Source: JAJRTA01 sp965603125 (GTDB lineage Bacteria > Zixibacteria > MSB-5A5 > GN15 > FEB-12). Taken from it: a stretch of DNA of 7,128 nucleotides. Under the pieces are notes generated by a model. The model saw only the letters and a list, made by a program, of their open reading frames with translations. It did no database searches and was not told where the DNA came from. Shown in pieces: positions 1-6,583 of the stretch (positions within the stretch are counted from its first letter, which is position 1; every line of letters starts with the position of its first letter). The stretch is taken from positions 1 to 7,128 of the forward strand of contig CBFDBU010000049.1 in the NCBI GenBank assembly GCA_965603125.1, read 5' to 3'. The translations under genes were made by a program, and so were the position numbers.

Positions 1-2
1 GG

Positions 3-71
3 GAACGCCGTCATTCGAGCCTGGGCCTCAGAAGCCCGGTTGACTTCGAACGGACAGCTACCCTAACTTAA
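3..71 (+). CDS. IS3-family transposase, C-terminal fragment (5' end outside window)
   Basis: This is the last 22 codons of a reading frame that enters from the left edge and stops at TAA 69-71. The peptide starts ERRHSSLGLRSPVDFE, which matches the end of the integrase core of IS3-family transposases, where the pattern is roughly R-R-x-H-S-x-L-G-x-x-S-P-x-x-F-E. These DDE enzymes cut and rejoin the element's ends. The catalytic residues lie upstream and cannot be seen, so intactness of the gene is unknown. A probable terminal inverted repeat begins 5 nt after the stop, as expected for an IS3-type right end. The other two plus frames are also open for a short way, but neither gives a recognisable peptide. 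The assignment rests on one short but characteristic motif. Confidence 0.72.
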   Translation, partial: ERRHSSLGLRSPVDFERTATLT

Positions 72-76
72 CTGGG

Positions 77-101
77 TGTCCACTTTTTCGGGGGAAGTCC
101 A
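77..101 (+). repeat. Probable right terminal inverted repeat of the IS3-family element
   Basis: A 25-nt stretch starts TGTCCACTTTTTC and ends GGGGGAAGTCCA, just after the transposase stop codon. Read on the minus strand it starts TGGACTTCCCCC and contains AAAGTGGACA. IS3-family ends characteristically run TG...CA and often carry a GTGGACA-like block, so the element would end at about position 101. The matching left end lies outside the window, so neither the inverted repeat nor a target duplication (expected 3-5 bp, starting TCC at 102) can be confirmed here. Confidence 0.55.
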
Positions 102-336
102 TCCCGTTCTCCTAAAGGCAGTGTTTGGTTAAAATCCCTATTTATGCAAAATGCTATTGTATATGTGTAGACGATCAAACAAATCGGCAAAAAAATGGAG
201 GTGGGGGGGCGACATGCACCGTTTTCGTCACCCTCAGAGATACACCAAATTACGGCGCAACTCCTTAATTCCCGTAGAATTCCAACTTTTGTTTTGTTTA
301 GTTTAGTTGTGTCTGTTTTAGAGCGTTTTGACCTCA

Positions 337-357
337 ATTTGGCACAGATTTGGCACA
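337..357. repeat. Two-copy tandem repeat, 11-bp period
   Basis: ATTTGGCACA occurs at 337-346 and again, identically, at 348-357, with one base between the copies. An 11-bp period is close to one helical turn, so a regulator could in principle contact both copies on the same face, but two copies may also be chance. The repeat lies just past the 3' end of the minus-strand gene. Confidence 0.6.
340..354 (+). promoter_or_regulatory. Weak candidate sigma-54 (-24/-12) promoter
   Basis: TGGCACAGATTTGGC compares with the sigma-54 consensus TGGCACG-N4-TTGC. The GG (341-342) and GC (353-354) dinucleotides sit exactly 10 nt apart, as sigma-54 requires; two positions differ from consensus. Transcription would start near 366 heading right. 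The next convincing plus-strand gene is 770 nt away, and the match is built from the two tandem-repeat copies. Both facts weaken the call. Confidence 0.2.
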
Positions 358-372
358 AGGATTTCAGTGAGT

Positions 373-894
373 TTAATGGTCAGACTCATGTTCAGTTAGA
401 CGGATGATTTCCTTTAGTCCTGCATCAAATGCTCCATGTTGACTGGTGTGACTCAAGGTTGTGATTGATCCTGAAATTGTGCCGGGATTACTCGAAATAG
501 GATAGTAATTGCCCAATCCGCTTGCAATAAGATAAGGATGGAATTCTGGTGGAACAGGTGTAGTTCTACCCGGCCAGTTACCGTGATGTACGATTATCCC
601 ATTCAGCGTAGGTTCACCCCCAATGTGCGCGAAGAAAATTGGCTCTTGATCTATGGCGTTTGCCGGTGAGTCCCACCGATTACAGTTTATCATGCAATAA
701 GCAGTGGCGAGTGCGCTTCCTGAAGACATCAAGAACAAGCTGTCTGACTTCTCCCACAAGCCATTTGGTACTATACTCAATAGACTCTGCGGAACTTGAG
801 CAGGTTGTATTGTGCAGTATTGGTTAAGTGGACAAAGTGAAGCAAACTCTTCAACGTGCTCTTTTACTAAGTCAATATAAGAATATTCCGGCAT
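373..894 (-). CDS. Hypothetical protein, possible SMI1/KNR4 (SUKH)-like
   Basis: This is a 173-residue protein with no signal peptide or membrane segment, so probably cytoplasmic. I do not firmly recognise it. Residues 84-107 (EPIFFAHIGG, then IIVHHGNW) followed by a PEFHPYL segment recall the SMI1/KNR4 or SUKH fold, where a 'DPIF' strand precedes a 'V-Y-x-x-H-G' strand and an 'F-x-x-F-L' helix. SUKH proteins often serve as immunity proteins to contact-dependent or polymorphic toxins; no toxin gene is visible here. The ATG at 892-894 is the only good start, because an in-frame stop lies 30 nt upstream (925-927). The upstream sequence GAAGAAAAGAA is purine-rich but not a canonical ribosome-binding site. 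The gene is AT-rich, runs against its neighbours and lies beside an IS end, which suggests acquired DNA. Its length and protein-like composition favour a real gene; the family is a guess. Confidence 0.55.
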   Translation of the reverse strand: MPEYSYIDLVKEHVEEFASLCPLNQYCTIQPAQVPQSLLSIVPNGLWEKSDSLFLMSSGSALATAYCMINCNRWDSPANAIDQEPIFFAHIGGEPTLNGIIVHHGNWPGRTTPVPPEFHPYLIASGLGNYYPISSNPGTISGSITTLSHTSQHGAFDAGLKEIIRLTEHESDH

Positions 895-1134
895 TGGTTT
901 CTTTTCTTCACTCGAAGTTAGGTCTCAATCTGGTTATCCAATCTTGAGAAGATACTATTTCAGAGGCTAATGTCAATTCTTCTCTTGTATCTAACCCATG
1001 AGCGCAGTCGAATGGTGACACTCTAAGACAGAACCCGTCCCGTGAGATCATGTATTATAGCTTGCCCGGTGAGGTTATTTCCTTTGTATTGGCGATAAGA
1101 CAACTGGTTTGGCGAGAGAAAGAAGCAAGCAGAC

Positions 1135-2700
1135 ATGAGAAGATTGTGTTTCGGCATAGCTATTTCACTGTTGTTGGCCGTACCCGCGGTAGCTGTGGAG
1201 GTAGATTCCCTCTTGGTAGCTTCCGTCGGCGGTCCCGCGGCCGTAGACAGTCTGAGAGAGATGACTTCGTTCACGGCCGAGGGCGCTGTCACGCTCAACG
1301 GGTTACCGGGACGGTTCACGGAGTATTTCGTACCGCCGGATCGCTCACACCTCCGGCTGGACCTGGGAACTTTCAGCATGGTTCAGGCCTATGACGGCCG
1401 CACGGCGTGGCAGAAAGACCAAAACGGCCAGGTGTCCGAACTGAAGGGATATGAAAAACAGGAAATCCTGAAGGCAACGTACTTCCACTCCTTTTCCTAT
1501 CTTTTCCCCGATCGTGTCCCAGGCGACCGCGAATACCTCGGCGACACAATCCTGGCCGGGCGAGACTGTCGGCGGGTCGCGTTCTATCCCCTGCACAGGG
1601 ACACTATCACAGCTTACTATGATACCCGAACTTCACTTTTGAGCATATCTGAAAGCCGTCTTGATAACATCGTAGTCCGCACGGAAGCTGACGACTACCG
1701 CATGGTGGGCGGCGTCATGTGGCCGTTTCATACTCGAATGGTTGCCGTCGGAGCGCCTCTTTCGATGGAGTATGCCTACGAGCGCATCGTTATCAACGCG
1801 ACCGTCGACCCGGGCATTTTCGATATGCCCCGTGACGTCTCGAGGGATTTCCCATTCCCGGAGGGGAGCGACTCGATCGTGATCCCGTTTGAATACCGGG
1901 CCGGACATATCCACGTCCCCGTCGTCATTAACGGCAAGACGAAGATCGAGTTGATACTCGACTCGGGCTCTTCGGCCAACATCTTCGACCGTACTCTCGC
2001 TCTCGACCTGGATCTGGAGGTGGTCGGTTCCATGGCCGCCAAAGGGCTGAGCGCTTATGAACAGGTGGATATGATCCGGGTCGACTCTCTTGCGATCGGC
2101 GCCCTGACCATGTATGACCAGGTAGTTGGAGCGTTCGACATGAAGACGGTCTTTGGGGCGAGAGTCGACGGACGCATTCCGGGAGGAACGTTGGGGTACG
2201 ATTTTCTGTCGCGCTTTCCGGTGGCCATCGACTACCGGGATTCGTTGCTTGTTATCTATAACCCGGAACGTTTCACCTGTCCGGAGGGTGGCTCCGAGGT
2301 GGAGTTCTTTCTGACCATGAAGGTACCCACGGTGCGGGCACGGTTGAATGGAATCCCCGGTGATTTCATCGTTGACCTGGGGAATGCTTTTGGCCTGGTG
2401 GTACACCACCGTTTCGCCGTCGCCAACAGGCTGACGGAAAAACTGGACGACGTGCGCGATAACCCGCAGTCTATCGGCGGCCTTGGAGGGCCGGTCTCCG
2501 GCAAGAGCGCCTACGCGGCCTCGTTTCGGATCGGTGATGTCATGGTGCAATCGTTGCGGGTCCTGTTGCCCGATTCCGACCAGGGCTTGGCCGGGTCCGA
2601 GGAAATCGCCGGGAACATCGGGAACCTGGTGCTTGAGAACTTCCGGGTTCTGTTCGATTACAGTAACAGTAGGCTGGTTCTCTACGAAGCCGATAGGTAA
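1135..2700 (+). CDS. Secreted two-domain protein: LolA-like N-terminus and bilobed retropepsin-like aspartyl protease
   Basis: 521 residues. A signal peptide covers residues 1-20 (MRRLCFGIAISLLL..., cleavage likely after AVA), so the protein is exported to the periplasm or envelope. Residues of about 30-235 resemble a LolA/LolB-type lipoprotein-sorting fold (MTSFTAEGAVTLNG, FSMVQAYDGRTAWQ). Next come two retropepsin-like lobes. Lobe one has the catalytic-type motif DSGS at 276-279 and the closing motif LGYDFLSRFPVAIDY from 353. Lobe two has DLGN at 414-417 in the equivalent place and IGNLVLENFRVLFDY near the C-terminus. Active aspartyl proteases carry D-T/S-G; in the second lobe the hydroxyl residue is Leu, which may weaken or abolish peptidase activity. 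A purine-rich stretch GAGAGAAAGAAG lies about 10 nt before the ATG. The gene starts the GC-rich plus-strand series and ends 139 nt before the barrel gene. The substrate is unknown. The domain calls come from motif recognition: strong for the protease lobes, moderate for the LolA-like part. Confidence 0.8.
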   Translation: MRRLCFGIAISLLLAVPAVAVEVDSLLVASVGGPAAVDSLREMTSFTAEGAVTLNGLPGRFTEYFVPPDRSHLRLDLGTFSMVQAYDGRTAWQKDQNGQVSELKGYEKQEILKATYFHSFSYLFPDRVPGDREYLGDTILAGRDCRRVAFYPLHRDTITAYYDTRTSLLSISESRLDNIVVRTEADDYRMVGGVMWPFHTRMVAVGAPLSMEYAYERIVINATVDPGIFDMPRDVSRDFPFPEGSDSIVIPFEYRAGHIHVPVVINGKTKIELILDSGSSANIFDRTLALDLDLEVVGSMAAKGLSAYEQVDMIRVDSLAIGALTMYDQVVGAFDMKTVFGARVDGRIPGGTLGYDFLSRFPVAIDYRDSLLVIYNPERFTCPEGGSEVEFFLTMKVPTVRARLNGIPGDFIVDLGNAFGLVVHHRFAVANRLTEKLDDVRDNPQSIGGLGGPVSGKSAYAASFRIGDVMVQSLRVLLPDSDQGLAGSEEIAGNIGNLVLENFRVLFDYSNSRLVLYEADR

Positions 2701-2768
2701 GACAGAGGGACGTTTGTGGGGCACTCGGCACAATCCCCTTACAGGCCGATGAGAATACTCTCTCTGTC
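2701..2768. repeat. Spaced inverted repeat after the protease gene
   Basis: GACAGAG (2701-2707), directly after the TAA stop, is perfectly complementary to CTCTGTC (2762-2768). Inside the 54-nt loop GGGG (2718-2721) can pair with CCCC (2735-2738). No T-tract follows, so it does not look like an intrinsic terminator. It could be an RNA structure in the gap, or chance. Confidence 0.25.
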
Positions 2769-2778
2769 GGTTTGAGGC

Positions 2779-2806
2779 TTGACGGCAAGAGAATGACCAT
2801 GCTAAT
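2779..2806 (+). promoter_or_regulatory. Candidate sigma-70-type promoter before the barrel gene
   Basis: TTGACG (2779-2784, five of six bases match the -35 consensus) is followed after 16 nt by GCTAAT (2801-2806, four of six match the -10). A start near 2813 would leave a leader of about 27 nt before the ATG at 2840. This is the best placed promoter-like match for the barrel gene and possibly for the glycolytic genes behind it, but the -10 box lacks the conserved A at its second position. Confidence 0.3.
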
Positions 2807-2829
2807 TCACCGAGAACGTGTGTTTTGAC

Positions 2830-2834
2830 AGGAG
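2830..2834 (+). promoter_or_regulatory. Ribosome-binding site that fixes the barrel-protein start
   Basis: AGGAG lies 5 nt before ATG 2840. The frame is also open from a TTG at 2825, but that start would place this site inside the coding region, so 2840 is preferred. Confidence 0.75.
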
Positions 2835-2839
2835 AAGAA

Positions 2840-3553
2840 ATGAGCGATTCAATCTTTGCCGCCACTGACTCACCGCGACCGAATGCTCCGGGGCGTGTCG
2901 CCCCGTTGCTGGTCGTGTTAATGTTGTGGCTCGTCATGGGGTTCGGGCAGAGAGCAAACGCCGAAGACCAACCAGGCTTTACGGGTAAGCGTCAGGTCGG
3001 CGTGCGTCTGGGTGTCTGGAGCAATCGGGGCGAGACACCTCCCAAAGACGGCCAGGTGAACGAGCAGGGGACGTTCAGCACGAACATAAAGGAATCCGCC
3101 TTTTACTTTGAAGGTCTCTATTCCTACCCGCTGCTGCCCTGGACATCGGCGGAGATATCGCTGGGGAGCGTCAACAGGGGCAGTGTGACGATCAACGAGG
3201 GCAGCATGTCCGACATCGGCAACCTGATAATCTATCCCGTCCTGATTCAGCTTAAGGTCTATCCGGCGTTCCTGCTTCCAACGAAGTTCCAGCCGTACCT
3301 GCTCGCGGGGGGCGGACTGCTTCACGGTCGCAGAACGGTGCAGTTTACCAGTTCCGGCAGTTACTATTCCAACTGGGCCGAGGAATCCAGCACCGATTTC
3401 AGCTACGTCCTGGGCGGTGGCATCGACTACTCCATAGCCCGGCCCATCGGCCTGGATTTCACGGTCAAGTACATGCCCATAAAACTGTCGCTGTTAACAA
3501 TTGAGAACTACGACGCTATTGCTTTTGCGCTCGGCATCAAGTATCTATACTGA
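2840..3553 (+). CDS. Outer-membrane beta-barrel protein
   Basis: 237 residues from the ATG chosen by the AGGAG site. A long signal peptide covers residues 1-41: a polar stretch, the hydrophobic core LLVVLMLWLVMGFG, then ANA before the predicted cut. The mature part alternates polar and apolar residues in strand-like blocks: GVRLGVWS at the start, ESAFYFEGLYSYPL, a LLAGGGLL segment, FSYVLGGGIDY and FTVKYMPIKL. It ends in ALGIKYLY with a terminal aromatic residue, the usual barrel-insertion signature. This matches the small OmpA/OmpW-like barrel families (about 8 strands), with no peptidoglycan-binding OmpA domain. The cargo or role is unknown. It ends 40 nt before gap on the same strand with no terminator between, so read-through into the glycolytic genes is possible. 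Confidence 0.75.
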   Translation: MSDSIFAATDSPRPNAPGRVAPLLVVLMLWLVMGFGQRANAEDQPGFTGKRQVGVRLGVWSNRGETPPKDGQVNEQGTFSTNIKESAFYFEGLYSYPLLPWTSAEISLGSVNRGSVTINEGSMSDIGNLIIYPVLIQLKVYPAFLLPTKFQPYLLAGGGLLHGRRTVQFTSSGSYYSNWAEESSTDFSYVLGGGIDYSIARPIGLDFTVKYMPIKLSLLTIENYDAIAFALGIKYLY

Positions 3554-3593
3554 CCAATGGATATGGAAAACCACAGTTAAATCGGAGGACCTG

Positions 3594-4577
3594 ATGAAAG
3601 TAGGGATCAACGGCTTTGGGAGAATCGGGCGGCTGGTGTTCAAAGCTGCTCGCGGCACCGACATCAAGTTTGTCGGCATCAACGATATTACCGACGCCCG
3701 AACTCTTGCGTATCTGTTGAAGTATGATTCCGTCCACGGACGCTACGGCGGTGAAGTTGCCGCTGACGGCAATGCGCTCGTGGTGGAAGGGAAACGGATA
3801 CCGGTCTCAGCCGAACGCGACCCTGCCAAACTGCCCTGGAGTTCACTCGGGGCCGACATTGTTCTGGAGTGCACGGGGCTCTTTCGCACGAGAGAAGACG
3901 CCACAAAGCACCTGTCGGCCGGCGCTAAGAAGGTGCTCATTTCAGCTCCCGCCAAAGGGCACGACGGAACGTTCATCCCCGGGATCAACAGCGAGAGATA
4001 TGACAAGAGCAAACACCACATCATATCGATCGGCTCCTGCACGACCAACTGCCTGGCTCCGGTGGCCAAGGTGCTGATGGACAATTTCGGCATCGTCAAG
4101 GGGTTTATGACCACGATCCATTCGTACACTGCCGACCAGCGGCTTCTCGACGCCCCGCATAAGGATCTGCGCCGGGCGCGGGCAGCGGCCCTGTCGATGG
4201 TGCCCACTACAACCGGCGCCGCCAAGGCCATCGCGGAGGTGATCCCCGAACTGAAGGGCAAAATGGAAGGCTGCGCCATTCGCGTGCCCACTCCTGACGG
4301 ATCGATGGTGGACCTCGCTGTGGTTCTGGAGAGGGAGACTACGGTCGAAGAGATCAACGCCGCCATGAAAAAGGCCGCCGCGACGAAGTCAATGTCGAGG
4401 GCGCTGGAATACTGCGAGGACCCGGTTGTGTCCTGTGACATTATCGGCAACCCGCACGGCTCGGTGTTTGACTCGGCCATGACCGCCGCCCAGGGAAACC
4501 TGGTCAAAGTGTTCAGCTGGTATGATAACGAATGGGGTTTCTGCAATCGGATGATCGACATGATCCTGATGATGTGA
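3594..4577 (+). CDS. gap: Glyceraldehyde-3-phosphate dehydrogenase, type I
   Basis: 327 residues, the normal size for a cytosolic tetrameric GAPDH. It oxidises glyceraldehyde-3-phosphate with NAD+ and phosphate to 1,3-bisphosphoglycerate, reversibly. The N-terminal Rossmann fold begins MKVGINGFGRIGR, and Asp31 (in GIND) is the residue that normally favours NAD+ over NADP+. The catalytic motif SCTTNCLAP places the nucleophile at Cys149 and the base at His176 (TTIHSYT), exactly the standard numbering. Further signatures are DAPHKDLRRARAAA, PTTTGAAKAI, RVPTPDG and SWYDNEWGF. Small departures from the common form include FIPGIN where FVMGVN is usual, and GCAIRVPTP. The start is ATG 3594, with GGAGG (3584-3588) placed 5 nt upstream; the frame is open further back into the barrel gene but without such a site. 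It is the first of the gap-pgk-tpiA series, and pgk follows after 24 nt. Confidence 0.97.
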   Translation: MKVGINGFGRIGRLVFKAARGTDIKFVGINDITDARTLAYLLKYDSVHGRYGGEVAADGNALVVEGKRIPVSAERDPAKLPWSSLGADIVLECTGLFRTREDATKHLSAGAKKVLISAPAKGHDGTFIPGINSERYDKSKHHIISIGSCTTNCLAPVAKVLMDNFGIVKGFMTTIHSYTADQRLLDAPHKDLRRARAAALSMVPTTTGAAKAIAEVIPELKGKMEGCAIRVPTPDGSMVDLAVVLERETTVEEINAAMKKAAATKSMSRALEYCEDPVVSCDIIGNPHGSVFDSAMTAAQGNLVKVFSWYDNEWGFCNRMIDMILMM

Positions 4578-4601
4578 ACCCTCCACTTACGGGAATGAGT
4601 A

Positions 4602-5816
4602 ATGAACAAAGTCACTGTCGCTGACATTAATTTCCGCGACCGCAAAGTCCTGCTACGGGTGGATTTCAACGTCCCCCTCGACGAGAAGCAGAGTATCACC
4701 GACGACCGGCGAATCCGCGCCGCCCTGCCCACGATCAACAAGATAATCGAGGACGGCGGCATGGTGATAGCCTGCTCGCACTTAGGCCGACCCAAAGGGA
4801 AGTTCGTGCCGGAGATGTCGCTGGCCCCGGCGGCTAAGCGGCTCTCGACCCTGCTCGGCCGCGAGGTCACCTTTGCCGAGGACTGTATCGGCCCCGAGGC
4901 TTCCAACCTGGCCGGCAAGATGACCGACGGGGATTGCCTGCTTCTTGAGAACCTCAGGTTCCACCCGGAGGAAACGGCGAATGATCCTGAGTTTGCCGGT
5001 AAGCTCGCTTCGCTGGCGGACATCTACGTCAACGACGCCTTTGGCTCCGCGCACCGAGCCCATGCCTCGACCGAGGGCGTGGCCCGCTTTTTCAGTCAGG
5101 CAGTGGCCGGGTTTCTGATGGAAAAGGAGCTTGAATACCTGGGGAACGCCCTGGCGGATCCCAAAAGGCCGTTTGCGGCGATTCTCGGCGGCGCCAAAAT
5201 CACCGGCAAGATCGACGTCATCACGAACCTGATAGACAAAGTTGATGTGCTGTTGATCGGCGGCGGCATGGTTTTCACTTTCGCCAGGGCCATGGGCCAC
5301 CAGATTGGGGATTCGCTGCTGGAAGAAAGCAAGGTGGAACTTGCCCGGGAATTGATCAGCGCGGCAAAGAATTCGCGAACGCTGCTTGTCTTTCCATCCG
5401 ACGCCGTAGTGGCGGCCGATATCTCTGACACAGCCGAAACCAGAGTGGTCGATATCGACAAGATCCCCGACGGTATGAAGGGTCTTGATATCGGTCCGGC
5501 GACCATCAAGTCTTACTCCGGACTGCTTGCCGACGCCCGGACGATTGTCTGGAACGGCCCTATGGGAGTGTTCGAATACAAACCGTTCGCCGAGGGCACG
5601 TTCGCCATCGCCCGATTCCTGGCGAAACTGACAAAGCAGGGTACCACCACGATAGTCGGCGGGGGCGACTCGGCTGCGGCTGTGGCCAGGGCAGGTCTTG
5701 ACGACCAGCTCACTCATATTTCAACCGGTGGCGGAGCCTCGTTGGAGTTCCTGGAGGGAAAGAGACTCCCCGGAGTGGAGGCGTTGACCGATCAACCGAA
5801 AGCCAGGGTGGTCTGA
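4602..5816 (+). CDS. pgk: Phosphoglycerate kinase
   Basis: 404 residues, slightly above the usual 390-400 of bacterial PGK. It transfers phosphate from 1,3-bisphosphoglycerate to ADP, giving ATP and 3-phosphoglycerate, in the cytoplasm. Signatures in order: VLLRVDFNVPLD (17-27), the substrate Arg37 within RIRAALPTI, SHLGRPKG (59-66), LLENLRFHPEE (114-124), NDAFGSAHRAHAS, FLMEKEL, ILGGAKITGKIDVI, LIGGGMVFTF, WNGPMGVFE (Asn318) and the nucleotide-side GGGDSAAAV (from 353). The C-terminus STGGGASLEFLEGKRLPGVEAL is also typical. The upstream site is poor (GGGA at 4591-4594, GAG at 4597-4599), so translation may partly depend on ribosomes leaving gap. Its stop is separated from the tpiA start by one base. 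Confidence 0.97.
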   Translation: MNKVTVADINFRDRKVLLRVDFNVPLDEKQSITDDRRIRAALPTINKIIEDGGMVIACSHLGRPKGKFVPEMSLAPAAKRLSTLLGREVTFAEDCIGPEASNLAGKMTDGDCLLLENLRFHPEETANDPEFAGKLASLADIYVNDAFGSAHRAHASTEGVARFFSQAVAGFLMEKELEYLGNALADPKRPFAAILGGAKITGKIDVITNLIDKVDVLLIGGGMVFTFARAMGHQIGDSLLEESKVELARELISAAKNSRTLLVFPSDAVVAADISDTAETRVVDIDKIPDGMKGLDIGPATIKSYSGLLADARTIVWNGPMGVFEYKPFAEGTFAIARFLAKLTKQGTTTIVGGGDSAAAVARAGLDDQLTHISTGGGASLEFLEGKRLPGVEALTDQPKARVV

Positions 5817-5817
5817 G

Positions 5818-6567
5818 ATGCGGCCTGTGATTGTTGCCGGCAACTGGAAAATGAACGGTACCATCCCTGAAACGGAAGCCCTGATCGGGGTGCTCCTGCA
5901 GGGAGAATCTCATAACGAGCGCGTCACCGTTCTTGTCTGCCCGCCGTTCACCTCTCTTCAACATGCCGGGGAACTTCTGAGGGGATCGCATATCGGGCTG
6001 GGCGCTCAGGACATGTCGCCGCATGAGAGCGGCGCCTATACCTCCGAGGTCTCGGCCGAGATGCTCTTGACAGTCGGTGTCCAATACGTTATACTGGGTC
6101 ACTCGGAGAGGCGGCAGTACCATGCTGAGACCGATCAGCAGGTGAACGCCAAAGCCCACAGGGCTCTGCAGTCCGGATTGACCCCGATCATCTGTGTCGG
6201 AGAAAGTCTGAAGCAGAGGGAAAGCGGACAGACCGAGAAGGTCGTCGCAACCCAGATTGAGGGTGCCCTTTCCGGGTTTACGGCCGATCTGCTCAAGCGA
6301 TCGGTTGTTGCTTACGAGCCTGTGTGGGCTATCGGAACGGGGAAGATGGCGACCCCGCAGATGGCCCAGGAGGTTCACCGGCATATTCGGGATCGACTGG
6401 CCCGGATCGACGGCGAGGCTGCTCTGGCATTGCCGATTCTGTATGGAGGATCGGTCAAACCGGGCAACGCTCCCGATTTGTTGAAGCAGCCCGATATCGA
6501 CGGCGCTCTCGTGGGAGGCGCCTCGCTGAAGGCGGATGATTTCATCGGCATCATAAATGCCGTGTAG
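5818..6567 (+). CDS. tpiA: Triose-phosphate isomerase
   Basis: 249 residues, the normal length for this TIM barrel. It interconverts dihydroxyacetone phosphate and glyceraldehyde-3-phosphate. All catalytic residues are in their classical places: Lys11 in AGNWKMNG, His95 in LGHSERR, and Glu167 in AYEPVWAIGTGKMAT. The phosphate-binding loops YGGSVKPGNAPDLL and DGALVGGASL are present near the C-terminus. The ATG lies one base after the pgk stop (TGAGATG), so translation is almost certainly coupled; an AGGGTGG stretch inside the end of pgk can act as the ribosome-binding site. secG follows after 16 nt. Confidence 0.97.
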   Translation: MRPVIVAGNWKMNGTIPETEALIGVLLQGESHNERVTVLVCPPFTSLQHAGELLRGSHIGLGAQDMSPHESGAYTSEVSAEMLLTVGVQYVILGHSERRQYHAETDQQVNAKAHRALQSGLTPIICVGESLKQRESGQTEKVVATQIEGALSGFTADLLKRSVVAYEPVWAIGTGKMATPQMAQEVHRHIRDRLARIDGEAALALPILYGGSVKPGNAPDLLKQPDIDGALVGGASLKADDFIGIINAV

Positions 6568-6569
6568 AT

Positions 6570-6574
6570 GGAGG
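6570..6574 (+). promoter_or_regulatory. Ribosome-binding site that supports a TTG start for secG
   Basis: GGAGG is placed 9 nt before TTG 6584. A stop codon in the same frame at 6575-6577 excludes any earlier start, and the SecG N-terminal membrane helix begins directly after the TTG. Confidence 0.7.
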
Positions 6575-6583
6575 TAGAAGACC

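Larger units (their letters stand above)
102..372. other. AT-rich intergenic stretch next to the IS end, no convincing gene
   Basis: About 270 nt lie between the IS end and the stop codon of the minus-strand gene. Base composition is low in GC, with T-rich low-complexity sequence around 286-320 and a run of seven G at 203-209. Short open frames exist on both strands (195-407 plus, 68-358 minus). They overlap each other, lack clear ribosome-binding sites and give no recognisable protein, so I do not call them. A frame ending at TAG 304-306 has a faint resemblance to a transposase tail (see findings). Confidence 0.5.

Noticed and set aside
18..45. Short stem CTGGGC/GCCCGG near the left edge
   Set aside because: It lies inside the transposase coding frame and has no T-tract; most likely incidental.
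68..358. 96-residue minus-strand open frame
   Set aside because: Runs through the probable IS terminal repeat and intergenic sequence; composition is not protein-like and no family is recognised.
195..407. 70-residue plus-strand open frame
   Set aside because: No ribosome-binding site with proper spacing, no recognisable motif, low-complexity DNA, overlaps the 3' end of the better minus-strand gene.
1062..1090. TTGCCC-17-TGTATT as a promoter for the protease gene
   Set aside because: Only four of six bases match in each box and the -10 lacks the conserved A; similar matches are expected by chance in this AT-rich gap.
1633..2937. 434-residue minus-strand open frame
   Set aside because: Lies opposite the signal-peptide/aspartyl-protease gene. 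Its translation is rich in Arg, His and Pro without motifs, typical of the antisense of GC-rich coding DNA.
3743..5023. 426-residue minus-strand open frame
   Set aside because: Antisense to gap and pgk, both unambiguous; Ser/Arg/Ala-rich translation with no domain.
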